Source: Sympetrum striolatum
Lineage: Eukaryota; Arthropoda; Insecta; Odonata; Libellulidae
NCBI GenBank assembly: GCA_947579665.1
Contig: OX388350.1
Coordinates: 27,251,393-27,315,392 of the forward strand
DNA: 64,000 nucleotides
Direction of reading: 5' to 3'
Positions 12,901 to 22,384 of the stretch are shown piece after piece. Position numbers and translations under genes: made by a program. Each line of letters starts with the position of its first letter. Positions within the stretch are counted from its first letter, which is position 1. The notes beneath the pieces were generated by a model. The model saw only the letters and a program-made list of their open reading frames with translations, did not search any database and was not told the DNA's origin.

Positions 12901-14304
12901 GCTCATAAACAAATTTTAAAACCTCAATACAATGATTTACAACTAGAAAAGGATTTGGGATATTTTGCTTTAATCATCTGATGTGAAATATCCAAATCTG
13001 ATAGAATTTTCTTGGACACTACTATAATGAAAATATCACAGCAGTATTTAAGAATCGGGTAAATAAACATTTATCTTGCTCGACATAATAATAGTGCAAT
13101 TTTCAGTTCATTACAATATTAACAGTAGATTCCCATGCAAATTTAGTGTCAATAAGATTGATCATTACTTGTGATGTACAGTAACCAGTCATTCATGCTG
13201 TATGTTAAACTTGTTATTGATTAATTATGTTAGTGTAGAAATTAGTCCTCAAACAAAAGCTGTCCCTGAGTTCAAATGTGGCAAAACTTGGGTGAACAGC
13301 CAATCTACTACTGATGCAACCCGCTAAATTGCAATTAGTTTTTCATTTCACAAACTCCATAGATTTTATAGGTCCATCAAATACCTTCATGGCTTCAATT
13401 TCCTTATCTCTCACAGCCTGCACTTGCTCAAGTTCTTGTCTAGCAGCAGCAACTTCAGTCTCCAGCCGTGAACGCTCTCCCGCTGAAACAACTTGTGCTT
13501 GCCGGACTTTATTGCATTCCTCCGTTAAATCTTCATGCTGACCCTACGTTGATACCCACATAAATTACACTCTTAAATGTTACTATGGGAAATATCAACA
13601 TCTGTATTACACTATGAAAAAAAGTCATTGGATTGCTGTTGGTGTGAAATATTTCTTCCACATGCTATGTACGCGCAGTTAATTTCAAAAGATCGTCTCT
13701 TAGCTACAGTCAGATATAACATACAATTGTAATTACTGAATGACAAACTGAAGACACTTACTTGTAGAATTTTATACTGCTGTTGAAGAGAAGTAAATTT
13801 ATTGACAGACTCAATTCTATCTTTTTCTCTCACTTGTTTTTCTGTATCCACTTGAGATTCTAATTCTTGTCTAGTTTTTCTGTGGAGAGCTTTTTCCTCT
13901 TGCAGGGACTTCTCCAGACGAAGTTTATACTCAAAGATAACTGGAGCAAAACAATGTTAGATCTTTTAATTAATTAATATAAAAATTGATGAATTAATTT
14001 CTAAATGATTTAAAACCTGTAATTGTATTTATTTTCCGCAAAACGTACCACTAGCAAAGAGGGTTACTCTTTAGATAGCGATCTTAACTTTGAATATAAC
14101 GCAATCGGATTCCTGTTTAGTACCTTGAAGTTGCGCTGATAATGACTCCTGTTGCTGTTGACATTTCTCAGCAGTCTTTCGACTTTCATTTAGCTGGACT
14201 TGTGTTTCGTGTATTATACAGACAGCAACTCCGAAAAGGATGACTGTGCCTACGTACAGAAAAATTCGGCTCTTGCTGCCCCTAGCGAACCTCGGGGCGC
14301 TCAT
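908..14304 (-). CDS. GOLIM4: Golgi integral membrane protein 4 (GOLIM4/GPP130) homologue, spliced gene of ten coding exons
   Basis: The model joins complement(908..937, 1722..1816, 2633..3134, 3662..3871, 4265..4504, 10450..10659, 12069..12215, 13385..13543, 13762..13940, 14124..14304). Every intron is GT-AG, the phases agree, and the 1953 nt encode 650 residues plus a stop; I recall vertebrate GOLIM4 as about 700. Residues 14-31 form one hydrophobic anchor behind a short basic tail, which is a type II topology. Residues 34-222 are a heptad-rich coiled coil. The rest is hydrophilic, proline- and acid-rich. Identity rests on QQQESLSAQLQ at the end of the first coding exon and RLEKSLQEEK at the start of the second, which match the same positions of vertebrate GOLIM4 as I remember it. 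The family cycles between cis-Golgi and endosomes. The last exon and the 5' UTR are the least certain parts; the family call is firm. Confidence 0.85.
1722..1816 (-). CDS. GOLIM4: GOLIM4 coding exon 9: acidic tail
   Basis: The acceptor is CTGTATTTTTAG and the donor GAG/GTTAGT. It has 95 nt, in at phase 1 and out at phase 0, encoding EDVDQIDYGANEVAG followed by a charged stretch ending QALNVE. The phase fits the previous exon exactly and the reading is acidic like its neighbours. Confidence 0.75.
2633..3134 (-). CDS. GOLIM4: GOLIM4 coding exon 8: large proline/acid-rich lumenal exon
   Basis: The acceptor is TTAACTTTCAG and the donor GATG/GTAAGG, entering in phase 0 and leaving in phase 1, for 502 nt. 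It begins IPQKPYNSEILHNGM. The content is P, H, R, D, E and G rich, with acidic blocks GENDEADRGDDEQ, GRDEGEDGDDG and EDLQLEEGDED, and basic GRGRWAGDRK between them. No folded domain is seen. This resembles the acidic, glutamine-rich tail of vertebrate GOLIM4. The plus-strand open frame opposite it (2667-3020) is a shadow. Confidence 0.82.
3662..3871 (-). CDS. GOLIM4: GOLIM4 coding exon 7, with tandem NAGNAG acceptor
   Basis: It has 70 codons, phase 0-0, running from QKGRDSDHVMEVGAG to PYAYENQLHQ before the donor GTATGC. The acceptor reads TAGCAG, so splicing could start at 3871 or 3868 and include or omit one glutamine. It contains an acidic stretch (KHEDENENKDN) and an H/Q-rich stretch (MHAMQWHHKPQ), typical of the GOLIM4 C-terminal half. 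Confidence 0.8.
4265..4504 (-). CDS. GOLIM4: GOLIM4 coding exon 6: acidic, low-complexity lumenal region
   Basis: It has 80 codons, phase 0-0. The acceptor is TTTTAATCGCAAAG and the donor GAG/GTTTGT. It is hydrophilic and rich in E, Q, H and G, ending QVEKENQHEEE. The intron before it is by far the longest of the gene (about 5.9 kb), so an unseen small phase 0-0 exon inside that intron cannot be excluded. Confidence 0.78.
4505..10449 (-). other. Largest GOLIM4 intron (coding exons 5 to 6)
   Basis: This AT-rich intron carries a transposon-like element at 6777-7305. I saw no other exon with fitting phase, but a short phase 0-0 exon could be missed. The remaining introns (938-1721, 1817-2632, 3135-3661, 3872-4264, 10660-12068, 12216-13384, 13544-13761, 13941-14123) are AT-rich with no recognisable feature. 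Confidence 0.7.
6777..7305. mobile_element. MITE-like element with terminal inverted repeats inside a GOLIM4 intron
   Basis: The left end reads TACCGTATTTCCCGGGCTAT and the right end, inverted, TACCGTATTTCCTGGCCCAT; both continue AAGATGCAC. A second block, CGGCGCATAAGACGC, appears near both ends in direct orientation (about 6808 and 7228). The flanking TA could be a target duplication. Similar CCGTATTT...ATAAGACGCAC ends occur in many animal genomes as I recall, but I cannot name the family. The interior has a minus-strand open frame (6720-6977) without a recognised domain, so the copy looks non-autonomous. Confidence 0.75.
10450..10659 (-). CDS. GOLIM4: GOLIM4 coding exon 5: linker after the coiled coil
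   Basis: It has 70 codons, phase 0-0, starting at KALASCKVKNGEIVSGI after the acceptor CGCTGTTACAG and ending PGALPHQ before GTTGGT. It is low-complexity, rich in S, A, P and K, with a run of SSSPPARAPA. No domain is recognised. The nearby in-frame ATG at 10674 lies just upstream of the acceptor and is not needed. Confidence 0.82.
12069..12215 (-). CDS. GOLIM4: GOLIM4 coding exon 4: end of coiled coil
   Basis: The acceptor is CATTTTTCTAACAG and the donor GAG/GTGTGT, which is weaker than consensus. It has 49 codons, phase 0-0, running TQYLEVLTENDRLRKQ to KELDDLE. It matches the vertebrate family in position and character (LREENRQLRK-like block). It ends the coiled coil at about residue 222. 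Confidence 0.85.
13385..13543 (-). CDS. GOLIM4: GOLIM4 coding exon 3: coiled coil
   Basis: The acceptor is ATCAACGTAG and the donor AAG/GTATTT. It is a symmetrical phase 0-0 exon of 53 codons, starting GQHEDLTEECNKVRQAQ and ending KEIEAMK. The pattern of charged residues with regularly spaced L and V continues the coiled coil. Being symmetrical, it could be skipped without a frameshift. Confidence 0.88.
13762..13940 (-). CDS. GOLIM4: GOLIM4 coding exon 2: coiled coil
   Basis: The acceptor is TTTTGCTCCAG and the donor GTAAGT. It enters in phase 1 and leaves in phase 0, giving residues 61-120. The segment EYKLRLEKSLQEEKALHRK aligns with the vertebrate EHRSRLEKSLQ block from memory, so this exon is the strongest identity evidence. 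It is rich in K, E and Q with heptad spacing. Confidence 0.9.
14124..14304 (-). CDS. GOLIM4: GOLIM4 coding exon 1: start codon, membrane anchor, start of coiled coil
   Basis: The ATG is at 14304-14302 (CAT on the plus strand). I chose it over the in-frame ATG at 14400 because a good acceptor, TTTGTTTTGCAG, lies a few bases upstream, so the upstream bases are probably intron and a separate 5' UTR exon exists. Residues 1-13 (MSAPRFARGSKSR) are basic and cytoplasmic, 14-31 are hydrophobic, and the coiled coil starts at 34. The exon ends CAAG before GTACTA, in phase 1. Confidence 0.85.
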
Positions 14305-14309
14305 CTTGC

Positions 14310-14692
14310 CTGCAAAACAAATATCAGTAAACTCACCGGAAAACTTATATAATTTAGAAGAAAGGTATAATAAATTCCATTTTAACAAATTGGAAAACAT
14401 CTAACGCGGTTGGTAGTAAGAAAAAATATGTACGCTAACAATTAGGTTCTTCGAACACATCGTAAACGACAGGTATTATTTTTATGATACTATTCCAATT
14501 ACTGAAATAAAAATGTACTTGCGTGGTCAAGACAGAGGGTCCATTAATGTTAAAGAACATCAACGTTCAGAATAACTAACCGACTAGCTTCTCTTAAAAC
14601 AGTTTTATAAGCCTATCATTTTCACATATCGATGTGTTGTCATCGGGAATGGTGGGTAAACAATTGACTCGCTGCAAGCGATACAGCTCCGT
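14310..14692. promoter_or_regulatory. Probable divergent promoter / 5' UTR region of GOLIM4
   Basis: The GOLIM4 start lies just left of this interval. An acceptor directly before the GOLIM4 ATG implies an upstream untranslated exon on the minus strand, which I could not delimit. Sequence from about 14580 to 15050 is richer in CpG than the surroundings. A plus-strand exon candidate begins at 14693. No TATA box or initiator is clear. Confidence 0.35.
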
Positions 14693-14759
14693 ATGATCAG
14701 CTCCCTTGGAACAAGATCGCTAGCTGTGTACGTTCGTAGCGAAAAAGTTGAGAATCAAG
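14693..14759 (+). CDS. Candidate first coding exon of an unidentified divergent gene
   Basis: ATG at 14693 opens 22 codons (MISSLGTRSLAVYVRSEKVE, then NQ) ending CAAG before GTAATA, a usable donor in phase 1. The N-terminus is S/R-rich with few acidic residues at first, as in mitochondrial leaders, but that is only a compositional remark. I found no downstream exon in the matching phase, so this could equally be part of an untranslated exon or chance. Confidence 0.25.
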
Positions 14760-16094
14760 GTAATATCAGGCGATAACTTATTAATGTTTCATCATTAATC
14801 TATTCGTTCATGGGAAGCATCATAAGTAAGTTTAAGCAATCCTATCGTGGAAAGATGAAATTTTAAAACGATCGCGCGGAGACTGAACATTAGCTTGTCA
14901 GAAATAGAACTATGCTCGAATTAAAATCGTATTGTTTCCTTTATGCCACGATCATTTTATCTTAGGCCTCTGTCTTTCTCATCTATCTTATCAAGCTGTC
15001 ACTTAAGTTCACGCGTGTAGTCTGTGGGGCGGAAATTTTGAAAAAATGTTTTTAGTAGTTTCGCAACCAATGACAGTTTTTCCGTGACTTTCCAAAAGTA
15101 GAAAAAAATTCGCTTTCCTTTAAATCTTTATTCGCAGATATATTTTTTATGATACTAATATGTTCAGCAATTCTTGTTCACGTTACGTGAATTGCCGAAT
15201 GACCTCCTTAACCAGAGCAAAAATCTGTCCCACTTTTATAGGTGACTTGGGTGCCTTGTATCTTAACGTTGACGATCATATTTTACGTGCATTACTCATT
15301 ATTACTTCTTGATATACTACTTGAAGAAAGTTTGCAATGACGAAATTAAATTGTATAGATATTGTTTCACTGTTCTTTTTGAATCCTAAGAGTTTTATCA
15401 ATCCTATTATATAAACAAGACAAGGCAATTTTTACGGTAATTTGGGAGACTAGTTCGCGCATATTGTCTATAGACATTTGCAATATTGGAATGAATTTCT
15501 CGATCTGTCTTTCTGATTATGTTTGCATTCTAAAATAGCTAAAAACGTGTCTTTGATGTCGTAATACTTTCCCGAAATCTGGCCGATTTTGAGCATCTGT
15601 GCTGGTTTCATCCTTCATTCACTTAGTGAGCAACTCTGCCGTACAGTATAGCCTTGCCGGGTTGCATACCCGACTGGGCGCCACTCAGAAACAGTTTGAT
15701 TGTGACTGCCAACGTAACGACACATCTTTTTTACGATCATTTGTAAATATGTTGTCTAAATATCTAATATTCAGGCATTTTACTTGGATGTAGTTGCGAA
15801 ACGAAAAGGTGCCGTAATGGAAATTTTTGAAGCAATTCCATTTTAGTTGATGGCAGCATTGAGCGCACTGATGAAATTTAATGAGAATTTGAAATATCTT
15901 GGTAACATTTTATGTGGTAGAACCATCATTAGGTATTATTTAGCATATCCCTATATAATTTTAGTTGTGTTTTTGAATTTGAGCTATAAAGATAATTATT
16001 TAGTCCATGTCTACTTTAACTGATCTATTCAGTTCCCTCGTTATGAAGTATGAATTGAAATGTAAAAGTCAATTTCAAATTACGAATCTTTCAG

Positions 16095-16167
16095 TTATAC
16101 ACGCATTCTGAATGCATTCTTTCGCCAGGAAGTCACGAACCTCGAAATGTATGTGGAATCTAATCTC
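16095..16167 (+). CDS. Weak exon candidate on the plus strand
   Basis: Between the acceptor AATCTTTCAG and the donor CTC/GTAAGT, the phase 2-in frame reads YTRILNAFFRQEVTNLEMYV and then ESNL. It leaves in phase 0, which would fit the exon at 17456. No upstream exon with the required phase was found. An 84-residue minus-strand open frame (16075-16329) overlaps it, so at most one of the two is real. Confidence 0.2.
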
Positions 16168-17286
16168 GTAAGTAATAAGTTGTTCAATGGTTTCATTGAA
16201 ATAATAAGATATTAATTGAGGTCGATTGAAGATGAGCTGGAAATGGATTATATCATGAATATGACCTCTTAGATCGATATATTCTGAAGACATTATTTCC
16301 CGCTGTTGTTTTGGGAAGAAATTTGACAACTTAGAGAAAGGGTTAAGGGCAGAGTTACTGTTCCTACATTTCGATTTCCTTTTCTAAAATTTTCATAACT
16401 GATAATTTGGTATACATAATAATGTTATATATATTGTATTGCAAATAAATTGTGAGGATACCTTAGAAATGATACGGGGTAATAATTGTACATATTATGT
16501 TAATATCACATTCCGCAGTGGACAAGACTTCGGGGACTTATCATTCGGTCTTTAATTTTCATTACATTTTCGGCTTTTATTTGCAATTTAATGATACTAC
16601 TATTTACATTGTCGGCTTTTATTGGATTCGGTGATGCTAAATTTTGATAAGATTACGAGTTAACTCTCCTTTTTACTTATGAATATAATACGAAGTTCAT
16701 CGTTCGTTTTTTCAATAAGTTGGTTTGATATTGCGCAACATTAGAAGAACATAATTTTTGTACTTAGAAATCATTCGGAATCATGTTTTTACGAATTTTC
16801 ATTTCCTTATAACGTAATCGTTTAATTGCTGTAATGGCGTGAATCCAGACGCTTATCTGTTAATTGCAATGTAGTTTATAATTTTCCTTAATTATTTGTT
16901 TCCATCCTTTAACTCCGTCATTTCTTGTAATTTTAATAGCTGTACTTTAATTTGTCTTCGTTTTTGTTATATAATAATAATTGTCTTAATCGGATTATAT
17001 TCAATTCTCAAGTTTGTTTTCTTCCTTTTCAACATTTGTTATCTTTCGTGTAAGTTTTTCTTAATTATATCAATGGATAATGCCACTGTGGTAATATGAG
17101 AATTAATTAACTGTATATCGTATGAGATACCAAGGTGAGGATGTCATCCAGAAGAATAAAGAAAAAATACTTTCTTTTTTATTTGCTTATCTTATTTCGA
17201 TTCCCTTTTTAATCAAAGAAAGGAAATAAAGAAGTTTTTATTCATTTTGTTTTTAGACTCAACTTTACTGTAAAATATTGTACTGA

Positions 17287-17306
17287 CCCCCCCCCCCCCC
17301 CCCCCC
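17287..17306. repeat. Uninterrupted poly(C) run of 20
   Basis: Twenty consecutive cytosines stand in AT-rich sequence. It is a simple repeat and the length may vary or be a sequencing artefact. Confidence 0.9.
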
Positions 17307-17455
17307 ACCTAACCACACTTACCCATTTATTGGATGTCTGCTGTGGAAACTTAGCCAAACAGTTTGATGGGAAATTACTGTTATTTATTTTGAGTGAAGA
17401 ATTGTAAGTGAAACATAATTTTTCATTATTTTACTGCATTTGATTTTTGTTATAG

Positions 17456-17554
17456 GAAAAGGAATATAAAATTGAACATCCTAAGGTGAATATTGCTGGC
17501 TCAGCCTTAATCCTAGAAGCTGTGACTGTCTTTCATAACCATTTCATTGTATTG
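17456..17554 (+). CDS. Candidate internal exon of an unidentified gene
   Basis: A clean 33-codon block lies between the acceptor TTTTTGTTATAG and the donor TTG/GTGAGT, phase 0-0. Only one of the three frames is open; it reads EKEYKIEHPKVNIAGSALIL followed by EAVTVFHNHFIVL. The composition is protein-like (K/E-rich, then an amphipathic or hydrophobic helix) and not low-complexity. It joins in phase to 18933-18995. I do not recognise the family. It lies 3.2 kb from the GOLIM4 start, in divergent orientation. Confidence 0.42.
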
Positions 17555-18932
17555 GTGAGTGATATTTGAAGTGGAATTCTAATTTTCCTTAGTTGAACGA
17601 TGCTCTAAATTAATGGATCAAAGGGAAAAACAGAAAATTATGTAGAGAGAGTTAGAGTTAAACTAAACTTCTGGAGTACTAATAATGAACACTAATTGAC
17701 TCTACTTACATTCAATCAGACTTAATCGGGCTGTAGTACTCTCAAAAGTTCATGTCTATTTAATGAATTTGTTCAATTGATGATGATATTCAGGGAGAAG
17801 CAATTAGTACCAAAAGAGAATTTTTGTTCATTCCTATGAATGATTGAAAATTTTGTATATAAATTTATGCTTGTAAACAATGGTGTTACATTAAACTTAT
17901 CTGTTGCTGGATGTAATGTGTCAAACATTGCAAAAAATCAGAAGGGTTTGGTTCTGCCGGTGTAAACTGCTATATTTCTCCTGAAATGCTCTTGAGCACA
18001 GTAATTTCCACAAAATATGAATTTCAATAAGTTAATTAGAAATGATCTATGTATTAATAAAAAATGTCTTATCATGTTTGAATTCTTGGTTTAACTATTG
18101 CTCTTACTTAGAGTATCAGATTTTATTATCTTAAAATGTATATAAGAAGTATTTAAATGGCCAAGTGATTAACCAATGCATGTATGCATTTACTCTCTGC
18201 TAGAATCATACAGATATTCCGTTTTCGACTAACTTTACAACATGTTATACTATATGGATCTTTATGCCATACTATGTGAAGTTTCATATAGCTAAAGCAC
18301 AATCTCTTGCTCATTTTCACTAACCAATTTTGATACCATTATAAAGAAACAGGATCAAACCTGTAAATTCACGCAAAAAGGAAAATAATGATGATAATAG
18401 GAGAATATCACTAAGCCACCATTTGGCATTGATTTTTAAAAGTTCTAATGTGACCTCTTACCCAATTTTAATCAAAGTGCTTGAGAAGATTTGACCGATT
18501 ATTGTATATGTAACGAATGTATTATTAATATGATTATATATTGTTAGGGAATCCTGAAAAGCTGTTATTAATAATTATTTAAAATGTGTATATCTCTTAA
18601 AAAATCTTTCATTTGCATTGATTGTTTTAGAACTTTTGCTGCTGGCGAATTTAGCAAAATAGAAGCAATGATGTAACATTCCGATTAAAAATGTGTCATA
18701 AGGTCTCCAACAATTGTCATAAAGTGGAAGGGGTGTTTTGGCACCAGGCATGTATCTATGACCGTGGCAACATGGCAGGAGCCAACATTTGACTTGAAAG
18801 TCATACTGATTTAAGTTTTGCCATAAAGTATTTAATAATTAAAACATTAGGGATATTTATCTAAATTGTTTTAACACTATTTGCTTGGGGTACCTTGTAA
18901 GTAATTCTCCATCACGCTAGCTTTTGCTTCAG

Positions 18933-18995
18933 TGGAGGCAGCTGGAATTGTGTGGACCAATGGTGAAATGGTTTGCTGATTTAGGAGAAAAATAG
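18933..18995 (+). CDS. Candidate terminal exon of the same unidentified gene
   Basis: After the acceptor GCTTTTGCTTCAG, the phase-0 frame reads WRQLELCGPMVKWFADLGEK and ends at TAG (18993-18995). Joined to the exon at 17456-17554, the C-terminus would be 53 residues of plausible helical protein, with two tryptophans in this exon. No close AATAAA was confirmed as its polyadenylation signal. Unrecognised; it could also be a remnant. Confidence 0.4.
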   Translation, partial: WRQLELCGPMVKWFADLGEK

Positions 18996-21900
18996 AAACA
19001 AATATATAATTCTAACCAATTTCTGTTATAAATAAAGGAAAAATACAGCTTCTAATTATAGTTGAGTAATTTATTGTGTCTATGCATCGAAAATCATTGT
19101 ATAGTTTGAATACTAGTCTTCAAGTGTTACTCATTATTAAATATTTCTTAATTTGACTTTTTAAGTTAGTACTAGAGGACTCTCATTTACTGCTAGAAAG
19201 GAAGGAAAGGAAGTATATAAATTTTTAAAGACATTTATAAAATATAAAGTTCATTTAGTTTAAAATTCAGCCACTGATCCTTGCTAATTGATCAACAACT
19301 CGAAGCATAGCAGTTATCTTGAAAAATATTATTGTTTATTTTGGTTATAGATTCTATAGTATGACGATTATCTTTCATCATAATATAATTGTCTGTGTTG
19401 AATGTATGTGTTTATGTTTTTTTTGGGTTTGCTGAAGAAGGCATATTATTTATTTTATCCTTAAATCACCTTTTAATGAAACATTATCTAAAATGATACT
19501 GTTTGAGTCACTAATAACTATAATTATGAAAATGTTGTTTTATTGATTAGGAAGTATTTCAAATATGGTGAGCTACAGTAAAATTGAGAAATGTATTACT
19601 CAGCCAGTGGTAATTTGACAATAAATAAATATAAAGTGAAAGGAAACCTTATAGACTGTGTGAAAGGAGTGTATAGTATTGGTTATGGATCTTTGGAAAA
19701 GCTGTATGAGGACTGAATGGAAAAGTTTGTATCAGTGTATAACTGGGATAAAAGGGTGAGGAATTCTATGTAAAAGTTGAATATTGTAAAAAGATTCATA
19801 ATAAAAAGTATGTGTGAAGCTAATGAAAAAATGTATGTTAGCACATATGTGTTGATGGGAAAACTAGTTCCATAAGAAATCAGCTTTGTTAAATTACCAA
19901 TATTTTTTCTCCAAATGTAGTCTGAACAATGTCAACATTTTCTTAACCTCTACAAAATATGTGATAGGAACTTAAAATCCTGGTATACTTCTATTGGTCT
20001 ATATCCTCAGTTTATGTGGATAAAAGTTCCAAACACAGTTAAATTTCATTCTGTATAAGTCGATAATACCATCATTTTTAAAATTGTCTTTTGGGATTAC
20101 ATTTTTCCCACCAATATATCATTCTTTCAGTAATTTTTATTTCACTCTCTGGAATCGCCAGATTTTTCAGCTAGATTAGTATGAAACCTTTTTTATCCTT
20201 GCTTTATACATATATGAGCAGTTTTAAGGCTCGACTCACTGTTTGCTCTATTCCTATTTGCTGAAAAATCTTTCTACATGTTAACATTTTAAAGCAAAAT
20301 TTCCGGTGGGACCGACTTGCAATGGAAGTGGAGGCTACATTATCCATCTCCTGCATTAATTTAAAGGCCACAGGGACGAATTTAAACAATGGGAGGCCCT
20401 CAGCGTTAGGAGCCCAAGGGATAATTCATCTTGGAAAAAAAATATATAAACGTCTTTCTTCGGGCCTCCTTCACGACGCGGCCATAAGCGGCAAATTCAT
20501 CCGTAAGAACGTAAAATTCATATGACTAAATACCATAAAATTGGAATCGATGAAGGACCAAGTATTAAATAAATTTTGAATTTTGACGTTGAAGTTAATG
20601 ACATAAACCGGCTCATCAGAAATTTTCGGACTAAAGACGCACGCAAAGAAGTGCGGCCATTTTTATACTTGCTCCCGTGCACGATTTACGTCTATATTTA
20701 GGTTTCCATCCAAAACAATATCCAATATCAAACCCCTTACCTTCCCGTAGAGGTAATCACATTCTTTCTATTTCAAGCCAGTGAACCTAGTAGAAGCGTT
20801 ATGAACTGAGGTGTCAAACGAAGAAGTCTTGGTTGCCAGATAAAGAGAGAACTGTTCGATTCAGCGCAACGCTTTGTATACATGGATTATCACCTTCTTC
20901 GTTGTCTTTCATACCGCGTACTCTTGAGAATAAACAGGTGAGAATTTCCTTCCGACGTTTTCCCACCCATGCAGTGTCAGCGCTTCCTATTCCTCGTGGG
21001 ATACAAAATAAATCGTGGCCATCTGCTAGTAAAATTACCCTTATCTTGATACATTTCTTGTTTCTCTTCCTTTCATGGATACGCTATCAATCAGCCAAAC
21101 TTCCAATCATGCCCTAGCTGATCTGATAGGAATGACATTTTTCCGGAACTACCCAACATCGCTGTTTGACCAGCAATACTCCTACCAGACCGTAATAAGA
21201 TGAGCGCTTAATATAACGGTTGAAATTTACACCGAGGAGTTAAATGCCTGATTTAGAGAGTAATACTATATTAGACAATGTAAAGTATGCGGATAAACCT
21301 TTCTATCGGAGAGACTGATGAATTTTGGTGTCGACTCACCCCATTCGTTGCTATTTGTTCTCTTCTCTAAGGACTCAATTCCAAATTTTCTTCGAGTATG
21401 ATTTTTTGAATAGTTTTCTGGTTGCCATGAATGTCATTTCTCATAAGGCTCAAGTTGGAAACTGTCTTCAGAAGACGTGTTCTGGTATCTTTATGGGGCC
21501 TTAAACATCGAGATAAGGTAGGTGAGATGTTATTTGCGTAGATTTGTTGCTAATGATCTATTTAAATTCGGAGTTGTGAAGAACGATTTCACAGAAAAGA
21601 ATATTTAGTTATTTTTTCTTGATGATTTCCATGAAAGCCTTGAGTATTTCTTAGGACAGACTAAGGAGTGTGTGATTAAATGAAAATTACTTTTGGCCAA
21701 ACCGTATTAAGTTTACTAAGTGTCGTTTTCCTTCATTAAGATTTTTGGTACGAGACACTAAACAATTTCTTACTAAACTTCATACTGTAAGGATCTAAAA
21801 CTTTTCGTATCGTTCAAACACATTTTGCGTAATATTTTATATGTTTACTATATATTCGTAATTTTTTAATTCCATAGTTGAATTATTCTATCAAATGGAT

Positions 21901-22220
21901 TACCCAATACCCTATAGTTTTCTTTTTCCAAAGATAAGCGCCATTTCAAGTTTTCAGGAATTCAGAACGATTCCAGGAATTTTCTTTTAATGATTCACCG
22001 TGTAGCAATAATGCTACCTAAAAATCAAGAAGTGATGCGATTAGGATCCAATAAAAACTGATAAAATGAAAAAAATGGCCTTGAGTGCCGATAAATAAAA
22101 AAGGAGTTCGATTCATTGTTTGCACACTTGTGTTGTGAACGCAGATGTTAATTTTAATTTACTGATATCTAAGGTTATCGCTTGCTTCGTTTAATCTTAC
22201 CTTAGTAAGAGTCTTAAGCC
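18996..22220. other. Intergenic, no gene supported
   Basis: Mostly AT-rich. From about 20300 to 21120 the sequence is less AT-rich with several CpGs. It carries overlapping short frames on both strands, none with splice signals or recognisable domains. Confidence 0.5.
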
Positions 22221-22384
22221 CGAGTCCGCGTACGAAAATCAATGATAATAGAATTTCGTCTCACCCACACTTTTACAATAACTCTTAAACTGGACATTAC
22301 AAATAACACTGCCCTCACCTGGATTCGAACCCGGGACATCGGCGTTGTTTGGCTAGTACACTAACCCATAAACCACCGAGGCCG
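22220..22384 (-). repeat. tRNA-derived SINE
   Basis: The minus strand starts GCCTCGGTGGTTTATGGGTT (A-box-like) and has a perfect B box, GGGTTCGAATCC (22332-22321). The acceptor-stem ends pair poorly, so it is a SINE head rather than a functional tRNA gene. The body would run toward 22220. Confidence 0.65.

Noticed and set aside
14811..14827. ATG followed by a perfect GTAAGT donor (MGSII..)
   Set aside because: A myristoylation-like start is tempting, but only five codons precede the donor and no exon in matching phase was found.
15847..15901. Plus-strand exon candidate starting MAALSALMKFNENLKYL
   Set aside because: Borders are acceptable, but the only open frame leaves in phase 1 and fits none of the later candidate exons.
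17355..17403. Plus-strand exon candidate reading KQFDGKLLLFILSEEL before GTAAGT
   Set aside because: Its phase gives an immediate stop when joined to the exon at 17456, and the acceptor lacks a pyrimidine tract.
22309..22384. Functional tRNA gene
   Set aside because: A and B boxes are good but the acceptor stem does not pair; it fits a SINE better.
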